A stretch of 64,000 nucleotides of DNA, taken from UTCFX2 sp002050125. GTDB lineage: Bacteria; Chloroflexota; Anaerolineae; Anaerolineales; UBA4823. The first letter of the stretch is position 1, and each line of letters starts with the position of its first letter. The translations under genes and the position numbers were made by a program. Shown in pieces: positions 44,109 to 57,191 of this stretch. The notes beneath the pieces were generated by a model. It ran no database searches. It saw only the letters and a program-made list of their open reading frames with translations, and was not told the DNA's origin. The stretch covers positions 2,046,001 through 2,110,000 of the forward strand of contig JAOSJQ010000001.1 in NCBI GenBank assembly GCA_027494035.1, written 5' to 3'.

Positions 44109-45611
44109 ATGCGCAGGCTATCCATGGCGTGTTTTCTGTGCCTGTTGATATTCTCCAAACCGGGTTTTCGCCAGGTCGAGATCGAGCCATCCGGTTGGAA
44201 GCTCCTCGCCGAGGGGCTTGCGTATCGCGAATTTTTTCTTCCAGATCCAAACCATGTCTATGTCACCCGCCTGGATCGGTCCGTGAGCGCCGCGTCTATC
44301 GAGACCAGCCTCGCCAATGCCGTCCTAGGGGGCGGCTTAGAGGCGCTGAGCGCCCAGGTCGAGCGATACGATGGGTCGCTGGCATACTGGGATGGCGCGT
44401 GGCGCGGGGCGTTTCAAGTCGTGGCGGCGATCAACGGCGGTTTTTTCGACCCCAATTCGGGCGAACTGTCGAATGGGTTTATCCAATCAGGCTGGTACGC
44501 CAGGCGCTTTGAAGACCGCCAAACGGTGGGCGGGTTTGCCTGGCGCTTCGACCGCAGCGCGCTGATCGTCGAATGCCTTGTCCAGCCCCCTGGTAAACAG
44601 CGGGTTGTCCTTTCAGAGCCCAACCGCTCGATTGTCTTCGACGGGATCAACACCCGCCGCGATGCCGATCAGGTGATCATTTATACCCCGCAGATTGGCG
44701 CTGAGACCCCGCCGGCAGAGCCGGACCAAACCGGAATAGAAGTCCTGGTGGAGTTGAGTCGTCCGCTGACCGCGCTGCCCGACTCAGAACCGATCCAGGG
44801 CACGGTGCAGGCGGTCAAAAACAGCCTGGGCGGCATGAACCTGGCTTTTGATCAGATCGTGCTTTCGGCGACTGGAGGGGCGGCGGATCGCATGGCTGGA
44901 AATTTTTTGCCTGGTACGAGAATCGGTGTGGAATTCGAAATTCGACATCTGTCTCAGGGCTGCCGCAAAGAAAATGTTGAAAATCTGTATAACGTTTCAG
45001 CCGCAGTAGCTGGGGGCGCAGTGTTTTTGCGCGCTGGGGTTGTGACGCCTTTGAACGACCTGGGCGCGGTGCTGCGCAACCCGCGCACAGCCATTGCCTT
45101 GGATGACCGCTATGTGTATTTTATCGTTGTTGATGGACGGGATAAGTTGAACAGTCTGGGGATGAGCATGGTTGAACTCGCCTTTTTCGCAAAACTGCGC
45201 CTCGGGGCGAACTGGGCAGTGGCGCTGGATGGCGGCGGCTCCTCCACCATGGTCGTTAACGGCGAAGTTGTGAACCACCCAAATTCAGAGACGGTGGTTG
45301 GGGCAAAAGCGGAAAAAACGCCCCGCGGCGTCGCCAACGGGTTGCTGATGGTCGTCCTTCAGCCGGAGCAGCGTTCGAACCGCTTTCATCCAGGCGACCA
45401 CGTAATGATTGGGACGGCTGGCGAGGCAAACCTGCGCACCGGACCTGGAACGAATCTTTCAATCCAGGGGGTGCTTGCCGCGCGCAGCGTGGGAATTGTG
45501 CTTGAACATGATTTGAATGGGGTGTATGCGAACGGTCATTATTGGTGGAAGGCGGCTTTTGGAGAGCGCGCCGGCTGGGTCAGCGAAGCCGTCCTTGCCA
45601 GCGAGCAGTGA
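44109..45611 (+). CDS. Secreted phosphodiester glycosidase-like (NAGPA) protein with C-terminal SH3 domain
   Basis: About 500 residues from ATG 44109, beginning with a signal peptide (LSMACFLCLLIFSKPGF). The NAGPA/phosphodiester glycosidase domain has AINGGFFDP, RTAIALDDRYVYFIVVDGRD and the signature WAVALDGGGSSTMVVNG. This family uncaps GlcNAc-1-phosphodiesters or acts on exopolysaccharide linkages. The last 75 residues form a bacterial SH3-like domain (TAGEANLRTGPGTN and GHYWWKAAFGERAGWV) that likely binds the cell wall. The next gene begins 36 bases later. Confidence 0.85.
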   Translation: MRRLSMACFLCLLIFSKPGFRQVEIEPSGWKLLAEGLAYREFFLPDPNHVYVTRLDRSVSAASIETSLANAVLGGGLEALSAQVERYDGSLAYWDGAWRGAFQVVAAINGGFFDPNSGELSNGFIQSGWYARRFEDRQTVGGFAWRFDRSALIVECLVQPPGKQRVVLSEPNRSIVFDGINTRRDADQVIIYTPQIGAETPPAEPDQTGIEVLVELSRPLTALPDSEPIQGTVQAVKNSLGGMNLAFDQIVLSATGGAADRMAGNFLPGTRIGVEFEIRHLSQGCRKENVENLYNVSAAVAGGAVFLRAGVVTPLNDLGAVLRNPRTAIALDDRYVYFIVVDGRDKLNSLGMSMVELAFFAKLRLGANWAVALDGGGSSTMVVNGEVVNHPNSETVVGAKAEKTPRGVANGLLMVVLQPEQRSNRFHPGDHVMIGTAGEANLRTGPGTNLSIQGVLAARSVGIVLEHDLNGVYANGHYWWKAAFGERAGWVSEAVLASEQ

Positions 45612-45646
45612 GGTTTCTGGAAATAGCCATACCGGGGAGGCGCAAG

Positions 45647-46778
<1,132 letters not shown>

Positions 46779-46798
<20 letters not shown>

Positions 46799-47297
46799 CT
46801 GATCGGTGGCTGTTTTCGGCTTCGGGATCTTCCCGCAAAAGCTGGACGGCGTGCGTCAACGCGGGCTGGATGGCTTGCAGGTTCTCGAGCGCGCCCTTTG
46901 GACTGCCCGGCAGGTTGACGATCAGGGTGTGTTTACGGATACCCGCTTCAGCGCGGGAGAGCATGGCATGTGGTGTTACCCGTAAACTGGCGGCGCGCAT
47001 CCCTTCCGCCAGCCCCGGCGCCGGGCGCTCGATGACGGCGCGGGTCGCCTCGGGGGTGACGTCGCGCGGCGCAAACCCCGTTCCGCCGGCGGTCAACAGG
47101 ATGTCCATTTCGTCCGATTCGCACCACTCCACCAGCACGGCTGAGATGACCGCCTGATCGTCAGGGACTATTGAAGCTTTCACGACCGTCCAGCCTTGCG
47201 CTTCGACCGCCTGCCGCAGCGCGGGACCGGATAGGTCGGCTCGTTCACCCCGGGCGGAGCGATCGGATACGGTGAGGATGCCAAAGCGCAGACTCAT
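46779..47297 (-). CDS. moaB: MoaB/MogA-type molybdopterin adenylyltransferase
   Basis: 172 residues. Family blocks are FGILTVSDRSARGERADLSG, ILLTAGGTGFAPRDVTPEAT and LIVNLPGSPKGALENL. MogA/MoaB adenylates molybdopterin before molybdenum insertion. Some MoaB proteins have other roles. No other moa/moe genes are in the window. The GNAT gene lies 27 bases upstream in the same direction. Confidence 0.93.
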
Positions 47298-47324
47298 GCT
47301 TGAAATTGCCCTGCTGTGCGCGCT

Positions 47325-47771
47325 TCAAAGGTCTTTGGCATAGGTGTAAAGATCCATCAGTTCCCAGCCGCGCTTTTCATAATACTGGATTGCCGTCAGA
47401 TTGGCTTTCGTGACCATCAGATAATAGCGGATGCAGCCCTTCAAACGCAAGCGCCGCTCCAACTCCTCTACCAACAAAGTTGCTACCCCGCGCTCGCGGT
47501 GTTCGGGCGTTACGGCGAGGTGATACATCATGCCACGCCGCCCGTCAAACCCGCCCAGCACCGAACCGATGACTTCGCCCTGATATTCCGCAAGCAAGAA
47601 CAGGTCTGGATCCCGCTGGAGCTTTTTTTGAATTTCTGCCGGCTCGTCCGAGCGCCGCACGTGAATTCCATCGCCGGCGTTCTCCCACAACGCGATAATG
47701 GTCGAATAATCCTGCGGAAAAACGAATTCGCGAATCGAGACTGAAAGCTTAAGGTTCACATTCGGCTGCAT
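47325..47771 (-). CDS. GNAT-family N-acetyltransferase
   Basis: 148 residues. The acetyl-CoA-binding motif A is HLAVTPEHRERGVATLLVEELE, and motif B includes NLTAIQYYEKRGWE. The family acetylates amines of small molecules or protein N-termini (the RimI-like C-terminus suggests the latter). The target is not predictable. It is probably co-transcribed with moaB. Confidence 0.88.
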   Translation of the reverse strand: MQPNVNLKLSVSIREFVFPQDYSTIIALWENAGDGIHVRRSDEPAEIQKKLQRDPDLFLLAEYQGEVIGSVLGGFDGRRGMMYHLAVTPEHRERGVATLLVEELERRLRLKGCIRYYLMVTKANLTAIQYYEKRGWELMDLYTYAKDL

Positions 47772-47808
47772 GGTTGTGCTGGCTTTTGTCTATCGGCTGG
47801 GAAAGCGG

Positions 47809-49564
47809 CTATTCGTCATCCTGACCGACGAGCCGCTTCCAGGGTCCATGTATGCCGTCCTCGGTCACGCCGAAGTAATACCGGTATTTCCCCGCCTCTT
47901 TTTCAATCAAATCATAGCGGGTGATGTTGCCTTGTTTTTGTCCGCTGATTAATCCGAACTTTCCCTGCCATTGAATGTGCCCTTGCGCAGGATCTGCGGG
48001 AAGTTTATCGAATGCGGTGATGGCGTAGTGCCACAACCGGCGGGCTGATTTGCGCGTCACGTTTTTAACCACGTTGTTGTTGCGCAGATCGCGCATGGTG
48101 TAATAGCGCTCGTCCGCGCGGTTTTCAACCTCCATGATTTCCACACCAGTGCGCGGCGCGGTTTCCGCCGGTTCGTGCTCAGCCAAAATGGGCAACTGAG
48201 GAACGGGCTCGCTTGTTTGGAGCCGTAGGCTGTCCGGCTGCATTTCGGGTTGTTTTGCGTCAAGCCCGCGCAACACGAGCCCGACAATTTCATCCCGTAC
48301 CGCTAACACGGTCTCCGCCTCGGACCGCACGTACACTTTGTTGTCATCCACCGCATACGGAGGATCGCTGCCGCGGGTCACAAGCACGACAATGATCTTT
48401 TTTCCACTGGTTTCGTGCACATCCAGTGAGACCTGGGGTGGCGGGCTGATACGGTTGAGAAGCTCTTTCTCAAGTTGGCCCAGAGATTGTTCAGCGTCTG
48501 GAACGCCCGGGATAGGTTTGCGTGGGTCATCCGCAATGCCGATGAACAAAGTGCCGCCGTTGGTGTTTGCCAGCGCGCAAGCATCGGCGATGATGGCATA
48601 GCGCTTTCCGCCGCGCACGGTCATGCTTTCGTGGAAGTCCTGAACGATGTTGACGCCTTCCTCCTGGGCGGCGCGGATGAAATCAAACGCTGGTTCGGCT
48701 GACTGGCGATGGGGGCGGGTGCGGGCGAAATCGTTGCTGACGAAAAGCTCCCGCAAGGCTTCGAAGCTGACTTCTGGGAGAAGCACGTCTGTGGGGCGGT
48801 CGCCGACGCCCAGGTTCTTTTTTCTGGCTGGGTCGCTGGTCAGCCGATGCGCGTCAGAGCCTTGAATACAGTGCATGCGGCGCGGGTATTCCGGTTTGGT
48901 GCCGTTGAAGAATGTTGCGGTGCTGTGCTTGCTCTTGTTCTCCAGGTCGGTCACTTCGAGGGCGTGCAGGTGGGCGTTTTGCGTGTAGGCGATCCTGGTT
49001 TGACCGCCTAGCGGAAAGCCGCGCATCGCCACGCCGTTGTTGGAATTGGCATGCGCCGCGATTGCCAGACCTCCAGCTTCGTTGATCGCCCGATAGACCG
49101 TCAGAACATCGGACGATGCGCCGATTGTCGCCGAGCCTTCGTCAAGCTGGTCGGGCGGTATGCCTAAATCGAGCAGCATATGCTCGATATCCCGCACCGG
49201 TTTGCTGGGCGAAAAAGACCCCCAGGATGTGGAAACCGAACGTGGCGGTGAATTCAAAACCCGGCAGCACCAGGATTTTATGCAGCAGACGGCGGTATTC
49301 CGTCAGACGGGCTTGTTCTTCGGGCAGGATGCGTTTCAGTTTTTCGAGCAACTCAAGCTGCTCGATTTCCTCCTGCATCCCGCGGTATCCGGCAATCGTA
49401 TTATGATCGGTAAAGGATATTATTGCTAAGCCGCGCATTTCGGCGCGGTGCAAGATGTCAATAAACGTCACATCCGGCTGTTGGTAATCGCTTGAAGCCG
49501 GGGTGTGGAGATGCAGATCGATTGTACACCACTGCATGGATGTACGGCTGTGTGTTTTTTTCAC
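47809..49564 (-). CDS. PHP-domain / AlbA_2 (Schlafen-like) fusion protein, frameshifted
   Basis: Two frames join into about 585 residues. The N-terminal PHP phosphoesterase domain has TIDLHLHTPASSDY, FTDHNTIAGY, PGFEFTATFGFHILGVF and CIQGSDAHRLTSD. The middle carries an AlbA_2/Schlafen-type domain, NIVQDFHESMTVRGGKRYAI followed by ACALANTNGGTLFIGIADD. A third region near the C-terminus has TRKSARRLWHYAITAFDKLP. Removing one base from the A5 run at 49212-49216 joins HILGVF to SPSKPVRDIEHM. PHP domains hydrolyse phosphoesters and AlbA_2 domains are often in nucleic-acid or defence proteins. GTG 49564 is a possible start and ATG 49537 an alternative. Confidence 0.78.
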
Positions 49565-49591
49565 TGTTCACTCTCTGGGTTCATTAGTTCT

Positions 49592-49947
49592 CTAAATTTC
49601 TTCGTTTCCAAGCGCCCGGCGAATGATTTTTACTAAATCGTCGGGCATGTAAGGTTTTAAGATAAAACCGTTCGCGCCCTCTTTCAGGCAGCGCTCATTA
49701 AAATCCATCCCTGATGACATGACCACACGCATTTCTTTCAGCTCAGGATCTTCCCGCATCCCCGCCAGCAGGTCGAATCCGTTGATCTGCGGAAGGAAGA
49801 CGTCCAATAAGACAACGTCCGGCGCTGCGCGGCGGATATTCTCGATCACTTCTTCCAGGTTTTCCTCCTTGTTTTGAAGCGTCACTTCAAAGCCTTCGAA
49901 CTGCAAATAGGTTTGAAGCAAGGCTTGCATGGAAAGGTCGTCTTCAA

Positions 49948-49969
<22 letters not shown>
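49592..49969 (-). CDS. Stand-alone response regulator receiver protein
   Basis: 125 residues, a single CheY-like domain. Acidic pocket IFLIEDDLSM, phospho-acceptor Asp in DVVLLDVFLPQ, switch Ser in RVVMSSGMD, and Lys in FILKPYMPDDL. There is no output domain, so it acts through protein contacts. Its start overlaps the end of lon by 22 bases, so the two are probably translationally coupled. No histidine kinase is nearby. Confidence 0.9.
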
Positions 49970-52537
<2,568 letters not shown>

Positions 52538-52553
52538 TCAGCTTCCTTGGGCG

Positions 52554-52961
52554 CTACTCGGAAAATGTGATTTGCCGCGGCCGGGCTTTCGGCAATGAGA
52601 TCATCAGGAATCCATTGTCGTAGACTGCTTCTACCTGACTGGAGTCGATGAAATAAGGCAGTTCTACTGAAAGCACAAATTCCCCAAAGCGAATTTCCAT
52701 TTGATGGAAGGCGCGCCTTTCAGCGGGGTCTTGCCGGGCACCGCGGATTAAAAGCTCGCGCCCGTTGATCTCGATGTGAAATTGATCTTCGCGCATTCCG
52801 GCAACCTCAACCCGCACCATGATCGAATCTTCGGTCTCGAGCACATCCGTTGGCGGTCTCCATGGGGTGCGCATCATCAGCCGCCAGTGATGAGAGACCG
52901 GTTCAAAAGGCTCGGTATCCGAGGATTTCTCAGGATCGGATTTTTCATAACCTTCTAGCAT
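52554..52961 (-). CDS. Hsp20-family small heat-shock protein
   Basis: 135 residues from ATG 52961, with AGGAG spaced 8 bases upstream. The in-frame extension to 53105 runs into the tRNA gene and is not real. The alpha-crystallin domain is PPTDVLETEDSIMVRVEVAG to the C-terminal block YDNGFLMISLPKA. It forms oligomers that hold unfolded proteins. It lies 16 bases upstream of lon, so folding and degradation are probably expressed together. No CIRCE element is seen. Confidence 0.92.
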   Translation of the reverse strand: MLEGYEKSDPEKSSDTEPFEPVSHHWRLMMRTPWRPPTDVLETEDSIMVRVEVAGMREDQFHIEINGRELLIRGARQDPAERRAFHQMEIRFGEFVLSVELPYFIDSSQVEAVYDNGFLMISLPKARPRQITFSE

Positions 52962-53075
52962 AAATTTACTCCTGGAAAATGAACCAGATGCGAGCAGATT
53001 CAATATTGTGCAAGGCGTTGTCACATCCCCTGTATCTGTTTTTCGTCTTATCTCAACAAAAAAGGACAGAAGAAT

Positions 53076-53151
53076 TGGCGCCCCTGGCGGGATTCGAACC
53101 CACAACCAACAGCTTAGAAGGCTGCTGCTCTATCCATTGAGCTACAGGGGC
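53076..53151 (-). tRNA. tRNA-Arg (anticodon TCT)
   Basis: On the minus strand the acceptor stem GCCCCTG pairs with CAGGGGC. The D-arm is AGCTCAATGGATAGAGC, and the anticodon loop CTTCTAA carries TCT. The T-arm contains GGTTCGAATCC, with discriminator G and an encoded CCA. It reads AGA codons. Cloverleaf complete at 76 bases. Confidence 0.97.
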
Positions 53152-53160
53152 GGAGATTAA

Positions 53161-53595
53161 TCAACCCAGGCATGGGCGCAGCCCTTTATACACCCGCGGT
53201 CCGGACAGCGTTCTCAGCAATAAGTTGGCATCTCTGCCGAGTTCTTCAGCCAGCTCTTCTGGCGACAGTGGGGTATTGCCGTTCGTCAGAAACAGGCGAA
53301 AAACCGAGTCAACCAGCGTGCTGTGCTGGGTGATGAAAGACGGCTGTTTTGCACAGTGAGTGATCAACACATTCTGCAGCCCGTCGACCTGGTGAACTTC
53401 GGCTGTCTCTGGATCAACCCAATCTACCAGGTCAAAGAGATCGACATTCGCCAGAGAGACCTGATGTTCCGAGCACAAATAACCTCTGAGGTAGACTCGC
53501 CAGTCTCGGTCATTTTGGCTCCACCAATCGAAGTCGATATGAAAACGAGTATGAATGGTTGGTTTTACCAAACTGATGCGTTTGATTTCCGTCAA
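53161..53595 (-). CDS. Unknown protein paired with the 557-residue upstream gene
   Basis: 144 residues from TTG 53595, supported by GGAGG spaced 6 bases upstream. The sequence has RFHIDFDWWSQNDRDWRVYLR, DLVDWVDPETAEVHQVDGLQ and a C-terminal helical part (LSPEELAEELGRDANLLLRTL) that could be a small winged-helix-like unit. No family is recognised. It starts 53 bases after the larger unknown gene and ends just before tRNA-Arg. The pair is probably co-transcribed and may work together. Confidence 0.65.
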   Translation of the reverse strand: MTEIKRISLVKPTIHTRFHIDFDWWSQNDRDWRVYLRGYLCSEHQVSLANVDLFDLVDWVDPETAEVHQVDGLQNVLITHCAKQPSFITQHSTLVDSVFRLFLTNGNTPLSPEELAEELGRDANLLLRTLSGPRVYKGLRPCLG

Positions 53596-53648
53596 GTCGA
53601 TCCTCCGGCGAATATTTTACTGGAGATTGGGCATTTAGGGTCAGCAAA

Positions 53649-55232
53649 TCAATCGTATTCGGTGTCGCTTAACCGATAATGTAAATCTCCAACGTGAATG
53701 AACCAGGGTCGAGAATTTAGCAGCGCCATGATCGGACCAGGCGGGCATCTGCGGATCACGTTGATGGCTGAGTAGAGCTCTGTAAAATGGACGTGGCTTT
53801 GCGGGTTCAGCCGAGCCAGATCGCGCACGGTGTTCACAACCAGTTTTTCAAAAGGCGGTTGATCTTTGAGCGGGCTCAACCAATTCTGATCCAGGGCTGT
53901 CTTTTCCGGGATCGCGATTGCCATGCGGTCATCGACCGGTGTGGCAACGGTCTGTTTGAGCATGGCGAAGACGATGCCGCCATCGGAGCCGACCAGCAAC
54001 GTGCGGATCCATTCCCGGCTCGGGCGGTGGTTGCCGGTGTGGACGATCACCTCTCCTGGACTGCTGCCGCGCCTCACATGGATGATGCTGCCCGGGATGA
54101 CGCCGCGCGAATCGTACCATTCCTCCAATCCATAGACATAACTTTTCTCCCGCACCACCCAGCCCGGAAATTTTTCCTGTGATTCGCCGTCCACGAGCAT
54201 GAAGCGCACCCTGGGCGCTTCGTAAGCGGTGGGGAATAAATATCTGGTCTTCACTGAAAGAGGCAGCGTGCCCGAGCGCCAGTGGGGGAAAATCAGCCGC
54301 ACCTCCACCTCGTCTAACTGCTGGTTTCTTTCCGGAACAGGCGAGAGTTCATCATCGAGTGATTGTTCCAGCGCCAGCATCTCTGCGGTTAGCAGGTTGG
54401 TGTCGTAGTCAACCGGGTTGTAGCGCAAAAACACCGGGGTTTGGAGCACGCTCTGCGGTTCGAGCCTTTTCAAATACCACAGCACATCGCCAGCCGGCCC
54501 CACTTCATCGAAGCGCGCGTCCTCCTGAAGCGCCAGAGCCATCGAGAACTCCAGCAATTTCGGATTGACATCCGTTTTGATCTCGATTTGATCTAGCAGG
54601 GCTGAGGTCGGCATCGGCCCGCCGCCAGCCATGTCGAGCACCGCTTCAGCCAGATTGAGATGACCCAGATTGATGTCGATCAACAAGGCGCGGGGGAACC
54701 AGCGCCCGGTGATGCTCACAAAGCCTGGGTTGGTGGTCAGTTCGTCTTCTAAAAGCCGCAGCAGGTCCTTCTGATAGATACGCAGAACCGTTGCAGTATC
54801 CAGATGGTTGAACTCTTCGACGATCTTCGGCGGGTCATTGAGTTTATGGATCGGGAGCTGAGCGGCGAATTCGCGGCGGGTTCCATCATCCAGCGCGACC
54901 TGGATGACTTGGAAATCTCCGATCTCCGGGTTTAAGCCCTGGCGGATTTCCAGCACCTGTCCGTGCTGCCAGTTCAGGGCTGGAAAAACCAGTTTTTGCT
55001 TGACTCTGAAATCCAGTTTGGGTTGGTAAAGATCGCCTCCCGACATGCGCTGCTTTTCAAGCTCAGCCCGTTGTTGCTGGATGCGCTCACCCACTAAAGC
55101 TTCGATGAGTTCCATCGAAGTCATGGGCGTTTCAGTTTCCAACAAGTAGTTGTAAAGGAATTCGATATCTTCTTCTTGGAGTTTAAAATTATCCCAATAA
55201 TCCTCGCCCATCGAATAGCTGGCAATTCCCAT
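53649..55232 (-). CDS. Large unknown cytoplasmic protein
   Basis: 527 residues from ATG 55232, chosen because GAGGA precedes it and the upstream extension looks non-coding. There is no signal peptide or membrane segment. The sequence contains FLYNYLLETETPMTSMELIEAL (helical, possibly winged-helix), a central KLVFPALNWQHGQVLEIRQG beta region, and C-terminal NTVRDLARLNPQSHVHFTELYSAINVIRR. It resembles uncharacterised Chloroflexi proteins but I cannot name a domain with confidence. The neighbouring 144-residue gene probably forms a module with it. The context (tRNA, hsp20, lon) does not define a role. Confidence 0.65.
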   Translation of the reverse strand: MGIASYSMGEDYWDNFKLQEEDIEFLYNYLLETETPMTSMELIEALVGERIQQQRAELEKQRMSGGDLYQPKLDFRVKQKLVFPALNWQHGQVLEIRQGLNPEIGDFQVIQVALDDGTRREFAAQLPIHKLNDPPKIVEEFNHLDTATVLRIYQKDLLRLLEDELTTNPGFVSITGRWFPRALLIDINLGHLNLAEAVLDMAGGGPMPTSALLDQIEIKTDVNPKLLEFSMALALQEDARFDEVGPAGDVLWYLKRLEPQSVLQTPVFLRYNPVDYDTNLLTAEMLALEQSLDDELSPVPERNQQLDEVEVRLIFPHWRSGTLPLSVKTRYLFPTAYEAPRVRFMLVDGESQEKFPGWVVREKSYVYGLEEWYDSRGVIPGSIIHVRRGSSPGEVIVHTGNHRPSREWIRTLLVGSDGGIVFAMLKQTVATPVDDRMAIAIPEKTALDQNWLSPLKDQPPFEKLVVNTVRDLARLNPQSHVHFTELYSAINVIRRCPPGPIMALLNSRPWFIHVGDLHYRLSDTEYD

Positions 55233-55466
55233 AGAAATCCTCAAAATAATGGCTTCTTCCTTTGCTGATACAGCAAAACACGCTGCTCTGGGGATGAAAT
55301 GCTCACAGAGCAGGCGTTTCAAAATTTTATCAAGCTATATTATACTCTATGATGTGCGTGGAGCGAACTTCCTTGTGATCCAGATGGCGATTCGCGGCTG
55401 AAACAGATCAGCGCCCATCCCCTGGGTGGATCCGTGGATGAGATAGCCCTATTAAAGGAGCAGACA

Positions 55467-55757
55467 ATGGCTGAATCGGAATGGGAAGTGGTCTATGAAA
55501 CTGATGGGCAGTTACAGGCGGAGCTGTTGCGCGGCTTGTTAGAAGCCCAGGAAATACCGGTAGTTCTTTCACAGGAAGGCATCGGACGCGTGTACGGGCT
55601 GACAGTGGGTCCGTTGGCAATCGTGCAGATCCTGGTGCCAGGATCAAAGGTTGAGAGGGCTCGGGATATCCTCAGAAAATACGAGTCTGGGGGTGGATTT
55701 GACATACCCGATTCCGATGAAACCGGGGAAGATCCAGCAGAACCGGATCAAGCTTAA
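55467..55757 (+). CDS. DUF2007-like protein
   Basis: 96 residues from ATG 55467 with AAAGGAG upstream. EVVYETDGQLQAELLRGLLEAQEIPVVL matches the first half of the short DUF2007 (putative signal-transducing, PII-like) fold, and PLAIVQILVPGSKVERARDIL the second. The C-terminal tail is acidic. The function is unproven. It converges with the M23 peptidase gene, overlapping by 4 bases. Confidence 0.75.
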   Translation: MAESEWEVVYETDGQLQAELLRGLLEAQEIPVVLSQEGIGRVYGLTVGPLAIVQILVPGSKVERARDILRKYESGGGFDIPDSDETGEDPAEPDQA

Positions 55758-57184
55758 TTTGGAAATGTCTCTTCCAGCCATTGGAGCGGATCCACCTGTA
55801 CGCCGCCCGCCCAAATCTCCCAGTGCAGATGGGGTCCAGTGACCCGTCCCGTCCCGCCGATTTTTCCGATGACCTGACCCTGAGCTACCAGGTCGCCTGG
55901 CTTGACCAGGATCTCCGACTGATGCAGGTAGGCGGAATAGATCCCCCAGCCGTGGTCGATCATCGTCGCGTTGCCGCGCACGGTGAGTGGACCGGCAAAG
56001 ACAACTCGTCCGGCTGCCGGCGCGATAATCTCGATTCCAACCCCGCCGCAGAAATCCAACCCGCTGTGGAAATACTTATATTCGCTGCCGTTGTAGGAGC
56101 GCCGGTTGCCGAAGAGCGAGGGCCAGCAGTCGTCGAAGGGCGGCGCCACGGGGCTGGTAAACTGACCGTTCCAGAGCTTTTCAGGCGTTGCGGTGGCTGC
56201 GAGGGCGCTCCATTCCGCGTCTTCCGGCTGGGTCACAGTCGGGTCGATGGTTTCGGGGCTTACGCTCAGCACCGGATCGAACGGGTAATTTCCCGAATAG
56301 ACCAGCACAGGCTGGGCAAGCGCAAACGCGGCGCCAAAATACGGCGCTTCCAGTGGCAGCGTGCCGCTGATGACCATCGAATACAAACCCGCGTCGGTCA
56401 TCACGTGGATGCCCTGCATTGAAATATAAAGCCCCTCGCCCTGTGGAAAAAAATGCAGCTGACGATCCAGGAGCGCGCCGCCCAGTTGGATTCCCGGGGC
56501 GCCTTCGATTTGGATGACTGAAACATTACCCTGCTCCATCCGCCCAGGACCGAGCGTGATGTTCGAAATTGCCTCGGGCAGCGCGCTCGACTGAATTTCT
56601 GCGCCAGCCTCGCTTTGTTCTATGGGCAGGTGCAGCACATCGCCCGGAAGCGCGCTCCAACTGCTGGGCAGCTGATTCGCCTCCATGTAGGTCCAGGGGT
56701 TCGATTGCTGTACCACAGCCAGCTCCAGCAGCGTTTGTCCAGGGGTTACCAGACTGCGTTTGGTTGCCGGCGCGCTGGTTTCCGTTAGGGGCAGCACCAG
56801 GGTCGATCCCGCATATAGCTCAGCCGGGCTGGTGATGTGATTCAATCGAATCAGGATGTCTTCTGGAACCTGGAAATGGCGGCTCAAACTGCGCAGATTC
56901 TCGCCGATTTGAATCGGACGGGTGGTTAAGACGCCTTTGACGCCGGATAGCCCTGGGATCACCAGGCGCGCTCCCGCGCTCAACTGGCTCGGGTTGCTGA
57001 TGCCGTTCGCCGCTTGCAGGTCAGCCATTGAAACCCGAAACCGCGCGGCAATATCCCAAAGCGAATCGCCCTGTTGAACGATGTAGACCGGACCATCTGG
57101 CGGCTCCTGCGCCGGGCTGCTTGCCAGCGTCGGGGCTGGCAGCAGCAGCAAGGCGGCGGCGAGCAATAAAAACAACGTTCGCAT
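55754..57184 (-). CDS. Secreted M23 peptidase with LysM repeats
   Basis: 476 residues from ATG 57184, which opens the signal peptide (LFLLLAAALLLLPAPTLA). Two clear LysM domains follow (YIVQQGDSLWDIAARFRVSM and IQIGENLRSLSRHFQVPEDI), plus a third weaker one (VTPGQTLLELAVVQQ), all binding peptidoglycan. After a linker, the C-terminal M23 domain has the zinc ligands in FHSGLDFCGG and VTGPHLHWEIW. The enzyme probably cuts peptide cross-links outside the cell membrane. DUF192 and a response regulator lie upstream in the same direction. Confidence 0.92.
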   Translation of the reverse strand: MRTLFLLLAAALLLLPAPTLASSPAQEPPDGPVYIVQQGDSLWDIAARFRVSMADLQAANGISNPSQLSAGARLVIPGLSGVKGVLTTRPIQIGENLRSLSRHFQVPEDILIRLNHITSPAELYAGSTLVLPLTETSAPATKRSLVTPGQTLLELAVVQQSNPWTYMEANQLPSSWSALPGDVLHLPIEQSEAGAEIQSSALPEAISNITLGPGRMEQGNVSVIQIEGAPGIQLGGALLDRQLHFFPQGEGLYISMQGIHVMTDAGLYSMVISGTLPLEAPYFGAAFALAQPVLVYSGNYPFDPVLSVSPETIDPTVTQPEDAEWSALAATATPEKLWNGQFTSPVAPPFDDCWPSLFGNRRSYNGSEYKYFHSGLDFCGGVGIEIIAPAAGRVVFAGPLTVRGNATMIDHGWGIYSAYLHQSEILVKPGDLVAQGQVIGKIGGTGRVTGPHLHWEIWAGGVQVDPLQWLEETFPN

Positions 57185-57191
57185 TGAAAAG

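Noticed and set aside
53076..53151. Integration site of a mobile element at tRNA-Arg
   Set aside because: No integrase gene and no direct repeat of the tRNA 3' end were noticed nearby.
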